Source: Planctomycetaceae bacterium | GTDB taxonomy: Bacteria > Planctomycetota > Planctomycetia > Pirellulales > Pirellulaceae | Direction: 5' to 3' | Length of the DNA stretch: 16,365 nucleotides | NCBI GenBank assembly: GCA_012965455.1 | Contig: DTSG01000249.1 | Span: 1 to 16,365 of the forward strand | Part shown: positions 7,433-14,178 of the stretch, piece after piece | How the letters are laid out: each line of letters begins with the position of its first letter | Position numbering within the stretch: the first letter of the stretch is position 1 | Made by a program: the position numbers and the translations under genes | The notes under the pieces: generated by a model | The model's database searches: none | What the model was told of the DNA's origin: nothing | Seen by the model: the letters and a program-made list of their open reading frames with translations, nothing else

Positions 7433-10400
7433 TAAGGGTTTCCCAAATTAATATTCTTCTGCGGCTTCTTTGGCACATTTATATTCGGTTTTGCAGCCAC
7501 ATTTGGTGCCACTTGAAGTTGATCCACCGCAACAGCATTTCCAGAGCGTGCGCTGATGTCGACCATCATGTAGCCGGACCAAAAGAATGGATGTGACGTT
7601 TTCGTTGGCTGCCCCTCGTCGCGGATGCGAGGTTCCGTACCGGCTGCGGATTCACCGGCCCGAACTTTATTGACTGCGCTACGCCACGCCTGTTCCGCTC
7701 CTTGAGTCTGAGCCTTTTCTAAAAACTCTCCCATCATCACATAAGTCGAAGCTCCGCCCGTTCGCCAACGACTCAAAACAACAGTTCGTGAACCACTTGC
7801 CATCAAACCACACGTCGCCAAAAATAAATCGTTTCCGGTTGCATGTCGCTTTAGTCCCGATTCTGCGCCAGTCTTGAATCCGGGCAAACAGACCACTTCA
7901 CATTGCCCCCAAGGTAACCGCATCCAATCACCGAGGGTACTTCCTGCGGTTTTCGGTAAAATCGACCACCCATACCCTCCATTGCCGGTTTGCACCATAT
8001 CTTGCAGCACAACTAAACGATCTGCCATTCCAGCGACATGGACTCCTGCGCCAGGTAATGGAGTGGCTAAAGTTTCCGCATCAGGTACAAACTTCTTGAA
8101 TTCTGCGATGCGCGCAGTCCGCGCGGGTTCGTCATCTCGCAAATGAAACGGTCCATCCATAATCGCTGTTCGGTTCAGTGGACGTTGATTGCGACCGTCG
8201 CCTAGTGACAAGGAGACAGTCGGACTATAGCGAAAGGAATAAGACTCAATGAGCGGCTTTGCATTTAATGGTAATAATTCAAAAGGCACATACCACAACA
8301 CACCATCCGGCACGATCACCACGCGTTGAATATCGGCAAACGGATTCTCCGTCGCATCACCAAACAACGATGCAGCCAATTTGGTGGCCGACTCTTTCCA
8401 TGTATCATCGGCCAACGTTGCCGTTGTTAATTCTCCATTGCCATCAAAATGCCCCATTGCCCGTAGCAATGTTTGTAATTGATTCTGTACTTTCGCAGGT
8501 GATCCAACACGCCATGTTAGATATTTCTTATTGGACAACATAAAGGCGTGCAATGCTCGGCTCGTTGCGAAAAATGAAATCACTGCTTCATCCGCCGCTA
8601 GTTGAGTCCGTAGCTTCTTGACACTAAACAACGGCGGGAAACTAAACTCCGCTGGATTGGGTTCTAACGCCATTCGCCGCAATAGCAGTTCCTGAGCAAC
8701 CGTACCTTGGGCCAAAATGGGGAAGCCTTTTTTTTGCAACGCTTGTTGGTCCGCCTGTTCTGGGCTCAATGGCAAATCAGCCAATTGCTTCTTGACGTTA
8801 TCAAGGGTAACGCGGTTTTGTTGATATTTTGGATAGGCTGCTAATAGTTGTTGCCGCTGTTGCAAGGCAGTTGCTGATAACGATTTTTCGGGACCTTCCA
8901 ATATCCAGCGTAGGCTTAATACGCGTCCCCCCATGGGCAATGATTTGTAGAATCGATGTCGACGAATACGGTCAGTAATCTCAACGGCACGCTCTACTTC
9001 ACGGCGATTCAGTGCCAATTCAAACCACCGGTGCATCACCGGTTCATGATTGGTTAACAAGTATTTCAGCGAATCACGAGGCGCGTACATCCAATCCAAC
9101 TTTACCGGGTCGCGCAATACCCGTTCAAACAATAAGTCAGCTGTACGCTCAGTCACGCTTCCGTTTCGATACAATGCATCGGCATGTTCAATTTGCAATA
9201 GCCAAGCGGAAGCGTCTTTTTGAAACACCATCAATTTGGCCATCGATTGCTCGCCCGCGACTAAATTACCTGTCTGAAATTCCGCCAACGTGTTGACGAA
9301 TTGCAATCTCGCTCCTATTTCACCATTGATCATCTCAGCTCGAAGAGCAATGCCACGAGCCTTATTGATCATCGATTTGGCATTGGCGGCATCTGCTTGC
9401 CGCACGTAATTCTCTGCCGCGGAAACATAGACGGATGCCGACAACCAATCTGATTCTAACCGTGCATATTCAGCAACTTGAACCAATGGACGATAAAGTC
9501 CCGGCTGGCCAGCGACTACGTGATTCAAAACTCCCCAACGCATCGCTTCTTCAACAATGTCATGGGATTGGTAAAAAGCCGCACTGAGGGAAGCTTCAAA
9601 AAAACTTTGAGCAGCAGCGGCGTGTTGTTGCTGTTCAAATGCCATTTTTCCAAGCTCTAACAGAATGAGTCCGGTAAGCTCGTGGTCTAGCCGCCCAAAT
9701 GAAATAGCACTTTGCAATTCAGCGACGGCAGCCGGCGTCTGGCCGGCGGAATATTTTGCTAGCCCCAACATTAAACTAATCCAGCCTTGCGACCAATGAT
9801 TGGCGGGAGCCGGCCGCAATTCTAATGCTCCTAATATCCGCTGGGTCAGAGGCGAGTAGCGGCAAGTCAATCCAAGGATTTCAGTTCGCCGGCGAATCGC
9901 TAATGCTGTGCAACGGACAATTTCTCGAGCATGCATCGGTGTCAGCATTGCTGGTTGAACCGTACCGCCTTGCTGGAGGACTGCAAAATTATTCAAGTTA
10001 CCACGGAAAATGGACACGGTATCGGGTGTCTTACCCAGTGTCATCTGCCGTGTCGACGGACCCCACGTGACTTTCCGTGTCGATCGATAACTTTGAGGTA
10101 GAACGTTCGGAATATATAAACGCATGATCCACTGTTGATTTGCTACAAATATATTCAACGCTTGATCATACTGCTGTAGTGCCTGTCGTGCCTGACCCAT
10201 CTGATAAAAGCACTCACCCAACATGGCATGGTGACAAATTGAATCAATCCACTCACCGTCAGTACTTTTTACGCGACTCGTTCGGTTAAATGCAGTCGCC
10301 GCCGTACGAAATTCGCCTTCGTTAAAAGCACTCATCGCCAGCCAATAATCATTACGCGGATATCCGGAACTGCCTTGCCCATAACACGTGTGAGTCCATG

Positions 10401-10497
10401 ACACGAAGATGATCACCAATAAACATGAACACATGAAACGAGTCGGTGTTTTTCTAGATTCCAATAGTTTATTTAACCAGCTGCCCCTGTTTACCAT
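7432..10497 (-). CDS. Exported TPR protein with C-terminal CHAT domain lacking the catalytic Cys
   Basis: A 1021-residue protein from the preferred ATG at 10497, which has GGGGAG six bases upstream; an in-frame ATG at 10521 would add eight residues but has no ribosome-binding site. An N-terminal signal peptide or anchor (about 22-39, FMCSCLLVIIFVSWTHTC) is followed by helical TPR-like repeats, for example NEGEFRTAATAFNRTSR, ECFYQMGQARQALQQYDQAL and LELGKMAFEQQQHAAAAQSF, and a long helical middle. The C-terminal CHAT (caspase-HetF-associated) domain begins near 640. It has the conserved IVPDGVLWYVPFELLP (728-743) and late segments LMASGSRTVVLSRWRTGG and HPFFWSGYMMVD. Where active CHAT peptidases have LSACxTG, this protein has LPGFKTG (871-877), and no His in an AtHG-like motif precedes it, so it is probably a non-catalytic CHAT domain. 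The last 25 or so residues are rich in Pro, Asn and Lys. It converges on the prenyltransferase-fold gene. Function unknown; scaffolding or recognition is plausible. Confidence 0.88.
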   Translation of the reverse strand: MVNRGSWLNKLLESRKTPTRFMCSCLLVIIFVSWTHTCYGQGSSGYPRNDYWLAMSAFNEGEFRTAATAFNRTSRVKSTDGEWIDSICHHAMLGECFYQMGQARQALQQYDQALNIFVANQQWIMRLYIPNVLPQSYRSTRKVTWGPSTRQMTLGKTPDTVSIFRGNLNNFAVLQQGGTVQPAMLTPMHAREIVRCTALAIRRRTEILGLTCRYSPLTQRILGALELRPAPANHWSQGWISLMLGLAKYSAGQTPAAVAELQSAISFGRLDHELTGLILLELGKMAFEQQQHAAAAQSFFEASLSAAFYQSHDIVEEAMRWGVLNHVVAGQPGLYRPLVQVAEYARLESDWLSASVYVSAAENYVRQADAANAKSMINKARGIALRAEMINGEIGARLQFVNTLAEFQTGNLVAGEQSMAKLMVFQKDASAWLLQIEHADALYRNGSVTERTADLLFERVLRDPVKLDWMYAPRDSLKYLLTNHEPVMHRWFELALNRREVERAVEITDRIRRHRFYKSLPMGGRVLSLRWILEGPEKSLSATALQQRQQLLAAYPKYQQNRVTLDNVKKQLADLPLSPEQADQQALQKKGFPILAQGTVAQELLLRRMALEPNPAEFSFPPLFSVKKLRTQLAADEAVISFFATSRALHAFMLSNKKYLTWRVGSPAKVQNQLQTLLRAMGHFDGNGELTTATLADDTWKESATKLAASLFGDATENPFADIQRVVIVPDGVLWYVPFELLPLNAKPLIESYSFRYSPTVSLSLGDGRNQRPLNRTAIMDGPFHLRDDEPARTARIAEFKKFVPDAETLATPLPGAGVHVAGMADRLVVLQDMVQTGNGGYGWSILPKTAGSTLGDWMRLPWGQCEVVCLPGFKTGAESGLKRHATGNDLFLATCGLMASGSRTVVLSRWRTGGASTYVMMGEFLEKAQTQGAEQAWRSAVNKVRAGESAAGTEPRIRDEGQPTKTSHPFFWSGYMMVDISARSGNAVAVDQLQVAPNVAAKPNINVPKKPQKNINLGNP

Positions 10498-10503
10498 CGT
10501 CTG

Positions 10504-10509
10504 CTCCCC
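10504..10509 (-). promoter_or_regulatory. Shine-Dalgarno deciding the start of the TPR-CHAT gene
   Basis: On the minus strand GGGGAG reads from 10509 to 10504, six bases before the ATG at 10497. It favours that start over the in-frame ATG at 10521, which has no purine-rich motif in front of it. Confidence 0.6.
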
Positions 10510-10536
10510 TGTGCCATTCATTACTATCCATGATGG

Positions 10537-10552
10537 ATACGTCTGTATACGT
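10537..10552. repeat. ATACGT direct repeat, 10-bp spacing
   Basis: ATACGT at 10537-10542 and again at 10547-10552, one helical turn apart and about 40 bases upstream of the preferred TPR-CHAT start. The spacing would suit a dimeric regulator, but the motif is short and could be chance. Confidence 0.25.
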
Positions 10553-10673
10553 TATCGGCCTGTTTATGAATTTCAAAACAACACGCTTATCAATGATACG
10601 AACTGTTAGCAGGTAAATGCGAGTCTTTTAAGAAACAAATTTAATATGCCTTTGCCTACCTTCCCCACAGGTC

Positions 10674-10691
10674 CTATATACGCACATATAG
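10674..10691. promoter_or_regulatory. 18-bp operator-like inverted repeat
   Basis: CTATAT (10674-10679) and ATATAG (10686-10691) are perfect 6-base arms around the spacer ACGCAC. It lies near the middle of the divergent intergenic region and could serve either gene. A/T-rich arms are easy to obtain by chance, so support is limited. Confidence 0.3.
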
Positions 10692-10821
10692 TTCAGGGAG
10701 CTACTGTCCAAGCAAACAGCTTATTTATTGTAATTAGGACAATTAATCCAAAGATAATGACAATCGTAGACGATTTGAAGTTTCGTTAAGTCAAGGAACC
10801 CATTTTCTCACGTTTGAATTC

Positions 10822-11070
10822 ATGGAAAAGACAGAAAGCATGTCAAATAAAAAGCAACGCTTAGCATTACGTCTATGCACTGTATTAGCGATCGCTGGAC
10901 TCGGTTTATTAACTGGTTGTCAAAGTCAAATTGGTGGACAAACGCTCCCCAGTCCACACTACCTCACAGACGACGTTCAATACTTTGCTCCGACAAGCGA
11001 AATGAAACTGCAACGAGAAGCTGCAGTTATGCAAGAATACAACGCCCAGCGGAAACAAAACAGCAACTAG
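10822..11070 (+). CDS. Small putative lipoprotein
   Basis: An 82-residue protein with a basic N-terminus (KKQRLALR), a hydrophobic segment (LCTVLAIAGLGLLTG) and a lipobox LTGC with Cys33 as the presumed lipidated residue. The mature part is about 50 residues, reading GGQTLPSPHYLTDDVQYFAP and ending in a short charged helix. A second ATG at 10840 (residue 7) would give a more typical lipoprotein signal length and cannot be ruled out; neither start has a strong ribosome-binding site. I recall similar LPSxYYLxDDVQYF proteins in other planctomycetes, not verified. It is a single-gene unit, with a long divergent region before it and a strong hairpin after it. Function unknown; an envelope location is likely. 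Confidence 0.8.
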   Translation: MEKTESMSNKKQRLALRLCTVLAIAGLGLLTGCQSQIGGQTLPSPHYLTDDVQYFAPTSEMKLQREAAVMQEYNAQRKQNSN

Positions 11071-11102
11071 TGTAGGTGGTTCCCCCCCTCGCACTATCTC
11101 CG

Positions 11103-11144
11103 ACCTCGGTAATAGCTCAATCGGCGAACTATTGCCGAGGTTTT
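11103..11144 (+). terminator. Hairpin terminator after the lipoprotein gene
   Basis: ACCTCGGTAATAG (11103-11115) pairs with CTATTGCCGAGGT (11129-11141): a 13-bp stem with one G-U pair, a 13-base loop, then a run of four T (11141-11144). It starts 33 bases after the lipoprotein stop codon. The T-run is short but the stem is long, so this is a good Rho-independent terminator candidate. Confidence 0.7.
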
Positions 11145-11165
11145 GCTGCGCAGCGTGTCAGCTTT

Positions 11166-11189
11166 ACCGCGGCGGATCATCCGCGGTTT
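11166..11189 (+). terminator. Second GC-rich hairpin in the convergent intergenic region
   Basis: ACCGCGG (11166-11172) and CCGCGGT (11181-11187) form a 7-bp stem with an 8-base loop, followed by TTTCTT on the plus strand. An alternative fold is the near-palindrome GCGGAT-C-ATCCGC at 11172-11184. A short perfect palindrome GCTGCGCAGC (11145-11154) lies between this hairpin and the first one. It could back up the first terminator or end the minus-strand fhcD transcript. Confidence 0.4.
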
Positions 11190-11209
11190 CTTCACTTAGA
11201 AACGGCCGT

Positions 11210-12100
11210 CTACGACCCTAGAACTTCATGCAAGTGAAAATGATATTTACCTAGTTCCCCTCCATAGTTCCCCGCTCCTATTTGCAGAATGCGATCTCCA
11301 GCAACCGCTCGTGCAGCTGCTGCCATCCCATTCGCAACCGCTTCTTCGTCCACTCCATCCACAACAATCTCATAAGCAGCGACTGTCTCATCCAATAACT
11401 TTGATTCAACACGTCCTCGCAGCGTCGGACAATATGCTTCGGCTGTAGAAGCCGGCAGAGCTTTATAGATTGAACCGACTTTACTGCCACTGCGAGCCAC
11501 ACCTCCTGGGAATGGGGCAATCACACCTGAGCAAGCGGCAACAGCTTCAGCACCTCGGCGAGCGGCCGCCAGCGCCGCAGTCTTGCAGGAACTCTGGAGA
11601 ATGATATTTCCACCACCAATTCCTCGACCGACATTCAAGGTGTCTTGAACCAAGAACTCGCCATCCATGACCGGAACGCGCCAATAGCGTCGATCGGCGA
11701 CCATTTTCGCTTTTTGAAATCCATCGCCAAAAAACCGTATTTTTTTTCCTAAGCCAATTCGCACTTCTGAATCTGGATTGCCGTCATAAACTGCTGTCGA
11801 TGGACATGTCATGACACATTGCCCAACTCGGTTCGGTACTGCTTTCTGTAGTGCATCAGCCGAGAACCCAAAGACCAGTACCTCGACACCAATCCGTCCA
11901 TCAGGAGTGTCAACCGGATCAAGTCGGGAGGAAATGCCGGTTTCAGCATCACAGGAAATTACCGAAGCGCTGTATCCTGTCACTTCGTTTAGAGCTGCAT
12001 TGAGCCAGTATTCATCTGCGGCCGTAATAATCAAACTAACAAAATGCATTGGAAATGCTTCTGCAAATGTTTCTTGAATTTCCGTTTCACCTATCTTCAC
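11210..12100 (-). CDS. fhcD: Formylmethanofuran:tetrahydromethanopterin formyltransferase (Ftr/FhcD)
   Basis: A 296-residue cytoplasmic enzyme that transfers the formyl group between formylmethanofuran and tetrahydromethanopterin, a step of the H4MPT-linked C1 pathway shared by methanogens, methylotrophic proteobacteria and planctomycetes. In bacteria it works within the formyltransferase/hydrolase complex. Recognisable stretches are ETFAEAFPM at the N-terminus, TPDGRIGVEV, GQCVMTCPSTAVYD, GKKIRFFGDGFQK, GVIAPFPGGVARSGSKVGS, YCPTLRG, YEIVVDGVDEEAV and GNYGGELGKYHFHL. I place the start at the GTG at 12100: GGAGAG lies seven bases upstream, and the resulting M-K-I-G start matches the beginning of archaeal Ftr proteins, which have about the same length (297). 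The longer TTG start at 12115 would sit on that ribosome-binding site. No other C1 gene is visible nearby, so the gene stands alone here. Confidence 0.95.
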   Translation of the reverse strand: MKIGETEIQETFAEAFPMHFVSLIITAADEYWLNAALNEVTGYSASVISCDAETGISSRLDPVDTPDGRIGVEVLVFGFSADALQKAVPNRVGQCVMTCPSTAVYDGNPDSEVRIGLGKKIRFFGDGFQKAKMVADRRYWRVPVMDGEFLVQDTLNVGRGIGGGNIILQSSCKTAALAAARRGAEAVAACSGVIAPFPGGVARSGSKVGSIYKALPASTAEAYCPTLRGRVESKLLDETVAAYEIVVDGVDEEAVANGMAAAARAVAGDRILQIGAGNYGGELGKYHFHLHEVLGS

Positions 12101-12107
12101 GTAAGTA

Positions 12108-12113
12108 CTCTCC
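12108..12113 (-). promoter_or_regulatory. Shine-Dalgarno deciding the fhcD start
   Basis: GGAGAG reads from 12113 to 12108 on the minus strand, seven bases before the GTG at 12100. Because a TTG start at 12115 would place this motif inside the coding region, it argues for GTG initiation. Confidence 0.6.
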
Positions 12114-12311
12114 AATTCAAAATAATGCTATCCCCAGCTAACAACATCTTCATAATGACTCGCATCGGGGACCTTGCCAAGTGCAATCGATAGCAGCAAG
12201 TTTTCGCCTGCATCTCCTCTTAATATGCGTATATACTTTAGATGTCGTATCACGCAAAAACAGATTGAGCCAATAATACATCACAACTAGTAACAGAAAG
12301 GTCTTTTCAAC

Positions 12312-13007
12312 GTGGCGGAGCAATTCGATCCTTATCGAAAATGGCTTGGTATTCCCGACCAACCACAGCATCCTCATCATTATCAATTACTGGGTCTTGC
12401 GCTTTTTGAGGATGATCCCGACGTCATTGAAAATGCGGCAAACAGGCAGATGACCCACGTCCGATCATTTCAAACCGGCCAATACGCAAGTTATTCTCAG
12501 GACTTATTAAATGAAATTGCAAAAGCCAAAATCTGCTTATTGCAACCGGACTCAAAAGCGAGCTACGACTTACAACTACAAACCAAATTAAAAGCCACTA
12601 CGCCCCATCCAGGGATAAATCCCATGACACCTGTTGCCGCAACAGCCATTCCAGTCGCTGTCGCAGCTAACGCTGAAGTGGCGACGCCTGTTAGAGCAGC
12701 CGTATCGACTGAACAAGCAACACCTGTTCGCCCAGACAACCCGTTAAAAGAGTTATCTAGCCAAGTAACAATCGGACCTACCGCCGTGTCCCACCGAGCG
12801 CGCACGCGGAAATCTAATGCTGGGTTGCCGTGGCTGATGGCCTTAGGTGCGCTTGTCGGCGTAGGGCTCCTTGCCGCAGTTCTCATGTTCCTATTAAATC
12901 CGAACGAAGCCGTCTCCAAACCGAACGAAGCCGTCTCCAATCCGAACGAAGCTGTCTCCAAACCGAACGAAGCTGTCTCCAATCCGAGCGAAGCTGTCCC
13001 TAAATAG
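12312..13007 (+). CDS. J-like N-terminal domain protein with membrane helix and tandem-repeat tail
   Basis: A 231-residue protein. Residues 6-90 form a J-like domain of a type frequent in planctomycetes: FDPYRKWLGIP, then HHYQLLGLALFEDDPDVIENAA, RQMTHVRSFQTG and SQDLLNEIAKAKICLLQPD, ending SYDLQLQ. It lacks the HPD tripeptide needed to stimulate Hsp70, so it is not a functional DnaJ. An Ala/Pro/Thr-rich linker (about 95-160) leads to a membrane helix (172-195) and a C-terminal tail of five 7-residue repeats, PNEAVSK/PNEAVSN. The J-like part is predicted inside and the repeats outside. The GTG at 12312 is the only reasonable start (the next in-frame ATG is within the domain); a GAAAGG-like motif lies about 10 bases upstream. 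It is divergent from fhcD and 31 bases ahead of the dehydrogenase gene. Function unknown. Confidence 0.82.
   Translation: MAEQFDPYRKWLGIPDQPQHPHHYQLLGLALFEDDPDVIENAANRQMTHVRSFQTGQYASYSQDLLNEIAKAKICLLQPDSKASYDLQLQTKLKATTPHPGINPMTPVAATAIPVAVAANAEVATPVRAAVSTEQATPVRPDNPLKELSSQVTIGPTAVSHRARTRKSNAGLPWLMALGALVGVGLLAAVLMFLLNPNEAVSKPNEAVSNPNEAVSKPNEAVSNPSEAVPK
12900..13004 (+). repeat. Five tandem 21-bp repeats encoding P-N-E-A-V-S-K/N
   Basis: Units are at 12900-12920, 12921-12941, 12942-12962, 12963-12983 and 12984-13004. They alternate in the last codon (AAA, AAT, AAA, AAT, AAA). Units 1-2 use GCC for Ala and units 3-5 use GCT, so units 1-2 and 3-4 look like a duplicated 42-base pair. Unit 5 is the most diverged (Ser for Asn, Pro for Ser) and ends at the stop codon. 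The 21-base length keeps the frame, so copy number can change without breaking the gene. Confidence 0.95.
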
Positions 13008-13038
13008 CATTCACACTCTCAAACGGGGATTTTCTGAT

Positions 13039-13992
13039 ATGACCAAACTTCGTATTTTGCTTACCGATGTGGCTTGGCCCGATACAAATATTGAACAATC
13101 GCTGTGCACAAATGCCGATTGCGAACTTATTATAGCGCCAAGTACGAATGAATCAGCATTAACGAAACTGGCTGAAAACGCAGATGCAATTGTCACCTGT
13201 TGGGCCGAAGTAACCGCAGGAGTGATTGCTGCAACTCGAGGACGTTGCCAAGTGGTCAGTCGTTTAGGAATCGGACTCGATAATATCGACGTGAACTACT
13301 GTACACAACATCAAATCCCCGTCACCAACATTCCTGATTACTGTTTACAGGAGGTTGCTGAACATACCCTCGCATCCATTTTCACGTTGGGCCGGCAACT
13401 TGGCACATTTCACTTACGAACAAAAAACAATGATTATCAGCGAGAGGTTGAGCCACCGATTCGCCGTATTCACGGCCAGACGCTAGGCATCATTGGACTG
13501 GGCAATATAGGGCAACGAGTTGCATCGCTAGCAAGTGCCGTCGGGCTAAACGTCATCGGAACTCGCCGTAACATGACGCAAGCGATCGCCGGCGTCCGAC
13601 TCACAAACTTCGATGAGGTGATTAACATCAGCGACTTCGTTTCGCTACATCTGCCACTCACACCGGATACCCAGCACATGTTAGGGGAGCCTCAATTCGC
13701 AGCGATGAAGGATAGTGCCTTTCTAATTAACACTGCCCGCGGAGGCCTCGTCGACCACGCCGCGCTAGCCGCTGCACTTGAGAGCAAGCAGATTGCCGGT
13801 GCGGCCTTAGATGTACAGGACCCCGAACCTCCCGATCTGACAGTCCCGCCTTACAACGATCCACGCGTAATTGTTACACCTCATACAGCATTTATTTCCG
13901 AAGAATCCATCACCGACCTCCGCACTCGCTGTTTTGAAAACACACTCAGTATCTTATCCGGCAGCCCAGGCAAATACGTCGTTAATCTCTAA
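13039..13992 (+). CDS. D-isomer-specific 2-hydroxyacid dehydrogenase
   Basis: A 317-residue NAD-dependent dehydrogenase, cytoplasmic, of normal family length. The Rossmann motif is GLGNIGQ (153-159). The presumed catalytic residues are all present: Arg234 in NTARGGLVD, Glu263 in DPEPP and His282 in TPHTAF. The N-terminal part also carries SRLGIGLDNIDV (74-85) and IPDYCLQEVAEHTLA (98-112), typical of the C-terminal-binding-protein / phosphoglycerate-dehydrogenase-like branch. There is no ACT or other regulatory domain, so serA is not assigned; substrate unknown. ATG at 13039 is preceded by a weak GGGG about 11 bases upstream. It follows the J-like gene by 31 bases and may be cotranscribed with it, although the functions do not obviously connect. 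Confidence 0.93.
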   Translation: MTKLRILLTDVAWPDTNIEQSLCTNADCELIIAPSTNESALTKLAENADAIVTCWAEVTAGVIAATRGRCQVVSRLGIGLDNIDVNYCTQHQIPVTNIPDYCLQEVAEHTLASIFTLGRQLGTFHLRTKNNDYQREVEPPIRRIHGQTLGIIGLGNIGQRVASLASAVGLNVIGTRRNMTQAIAGVRLTNFDEVINISDFVSLHLPLTPDTQHMLGEPQFAAMKDSAFLINTARGGLVDHAALAAALESKQIAGAALDVQDPEPPDLTVPPYNDPRVIVTPHTAFISEESITDLRTRCFENTLSILSGSPGKYVVNL

Positions 13993-14017
13993 ACATCACC
14001 AACGACCACTGGTGGTT

Positions 14018-14040
14018 AAATTCGTGTTACTTTGTGACCC
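14018..14040. repeat. Weaker copy of the TTCGTG 10-bp-period element
   Basis: TTCGTGTT at 14021-14028 and TTTGTGAC at 14031-14038, again 10 bases apart, about 28 bases after the dehydrogenase stop codon. The phrase and the position relative to the preceding gene resemble the element at 552-583. With only two units and mismatches, chance similarity is possible. Confidence 0.35.
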
Positions 14041-14178
14041 CCAGCAGGCATAGACGCATCAGCACAAATCACGTTCTCGCATTGCCATTGTGACGCATTA
14101 CATAGAAACAAACGTAAAAATCCGTTATCCTAGTAGATAGCTGTTTGCCTGTTGAAACCTCAAAATCACTGAGCCAAA

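Larger units (their letters stand above)
10498..10821. other. Divergent intergenic region between the TPR-CHAT and lipoprotein genes
   Basis: About 320 A/T-rich bases with no credible gene or tRNA. It must hold promoters for both neighbours, but no convincing -35/-10 pair could be chosen; GATAAT at 10753-10758 is a possible -10 box for the lipoprotein gene, with a poorly spaced TTGTAA at 10728-10733. Two structured elements stand out: ATACGT repeated exactly 10 bases apart (10537-10542 and 10547-10552) close to the CHAT start, and the inverted repeat at 10674-10691. Confidence 0.5.

Noticed and set aside
12113..12115. TTG start for fhcD at 12115
   Set aside because: It would place the GGAGAG ribosome-binding site inside the gene and add five residues not expected from archaeal Ftr.
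12116..12311. Promoters in the divergent gap between fhcD and the J-like gene
   Set aside because: TATACT at 12232-12237 resembles a -10 box, but no acceptable -35 box lies at the right distance.
12563..12982. Minus-strand 139-residue open frame reading ETASFGL repeats
   Set aside because: It is the antisense of the 21-bp repeats and linker of the J-like gene; the repeat keeps all frames open. The plus-strand protein has a recognisable domain and membrane helix.
12900..13004. CRISPR-like array
   Set aside because: The repeats are contiguous without spacers, are coding and have a 21-base period; no cas gene is nearby.
13039..13992. Assignment as serA (phosphoglycerate dehydrogenase)
   Set aside because: There is no ACT domain and no serine-synthesis neighbour; only the broad 2-hydroxyacid dehydrogenase family is supported.
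13993..14178. Gene or RNA in the 186-base gap before the cytochrome-like gene
   Set aside because: No convincing open frame, tRNA fold or promoter pair was seen; only the weak TTCGTG-type repeat is listed.
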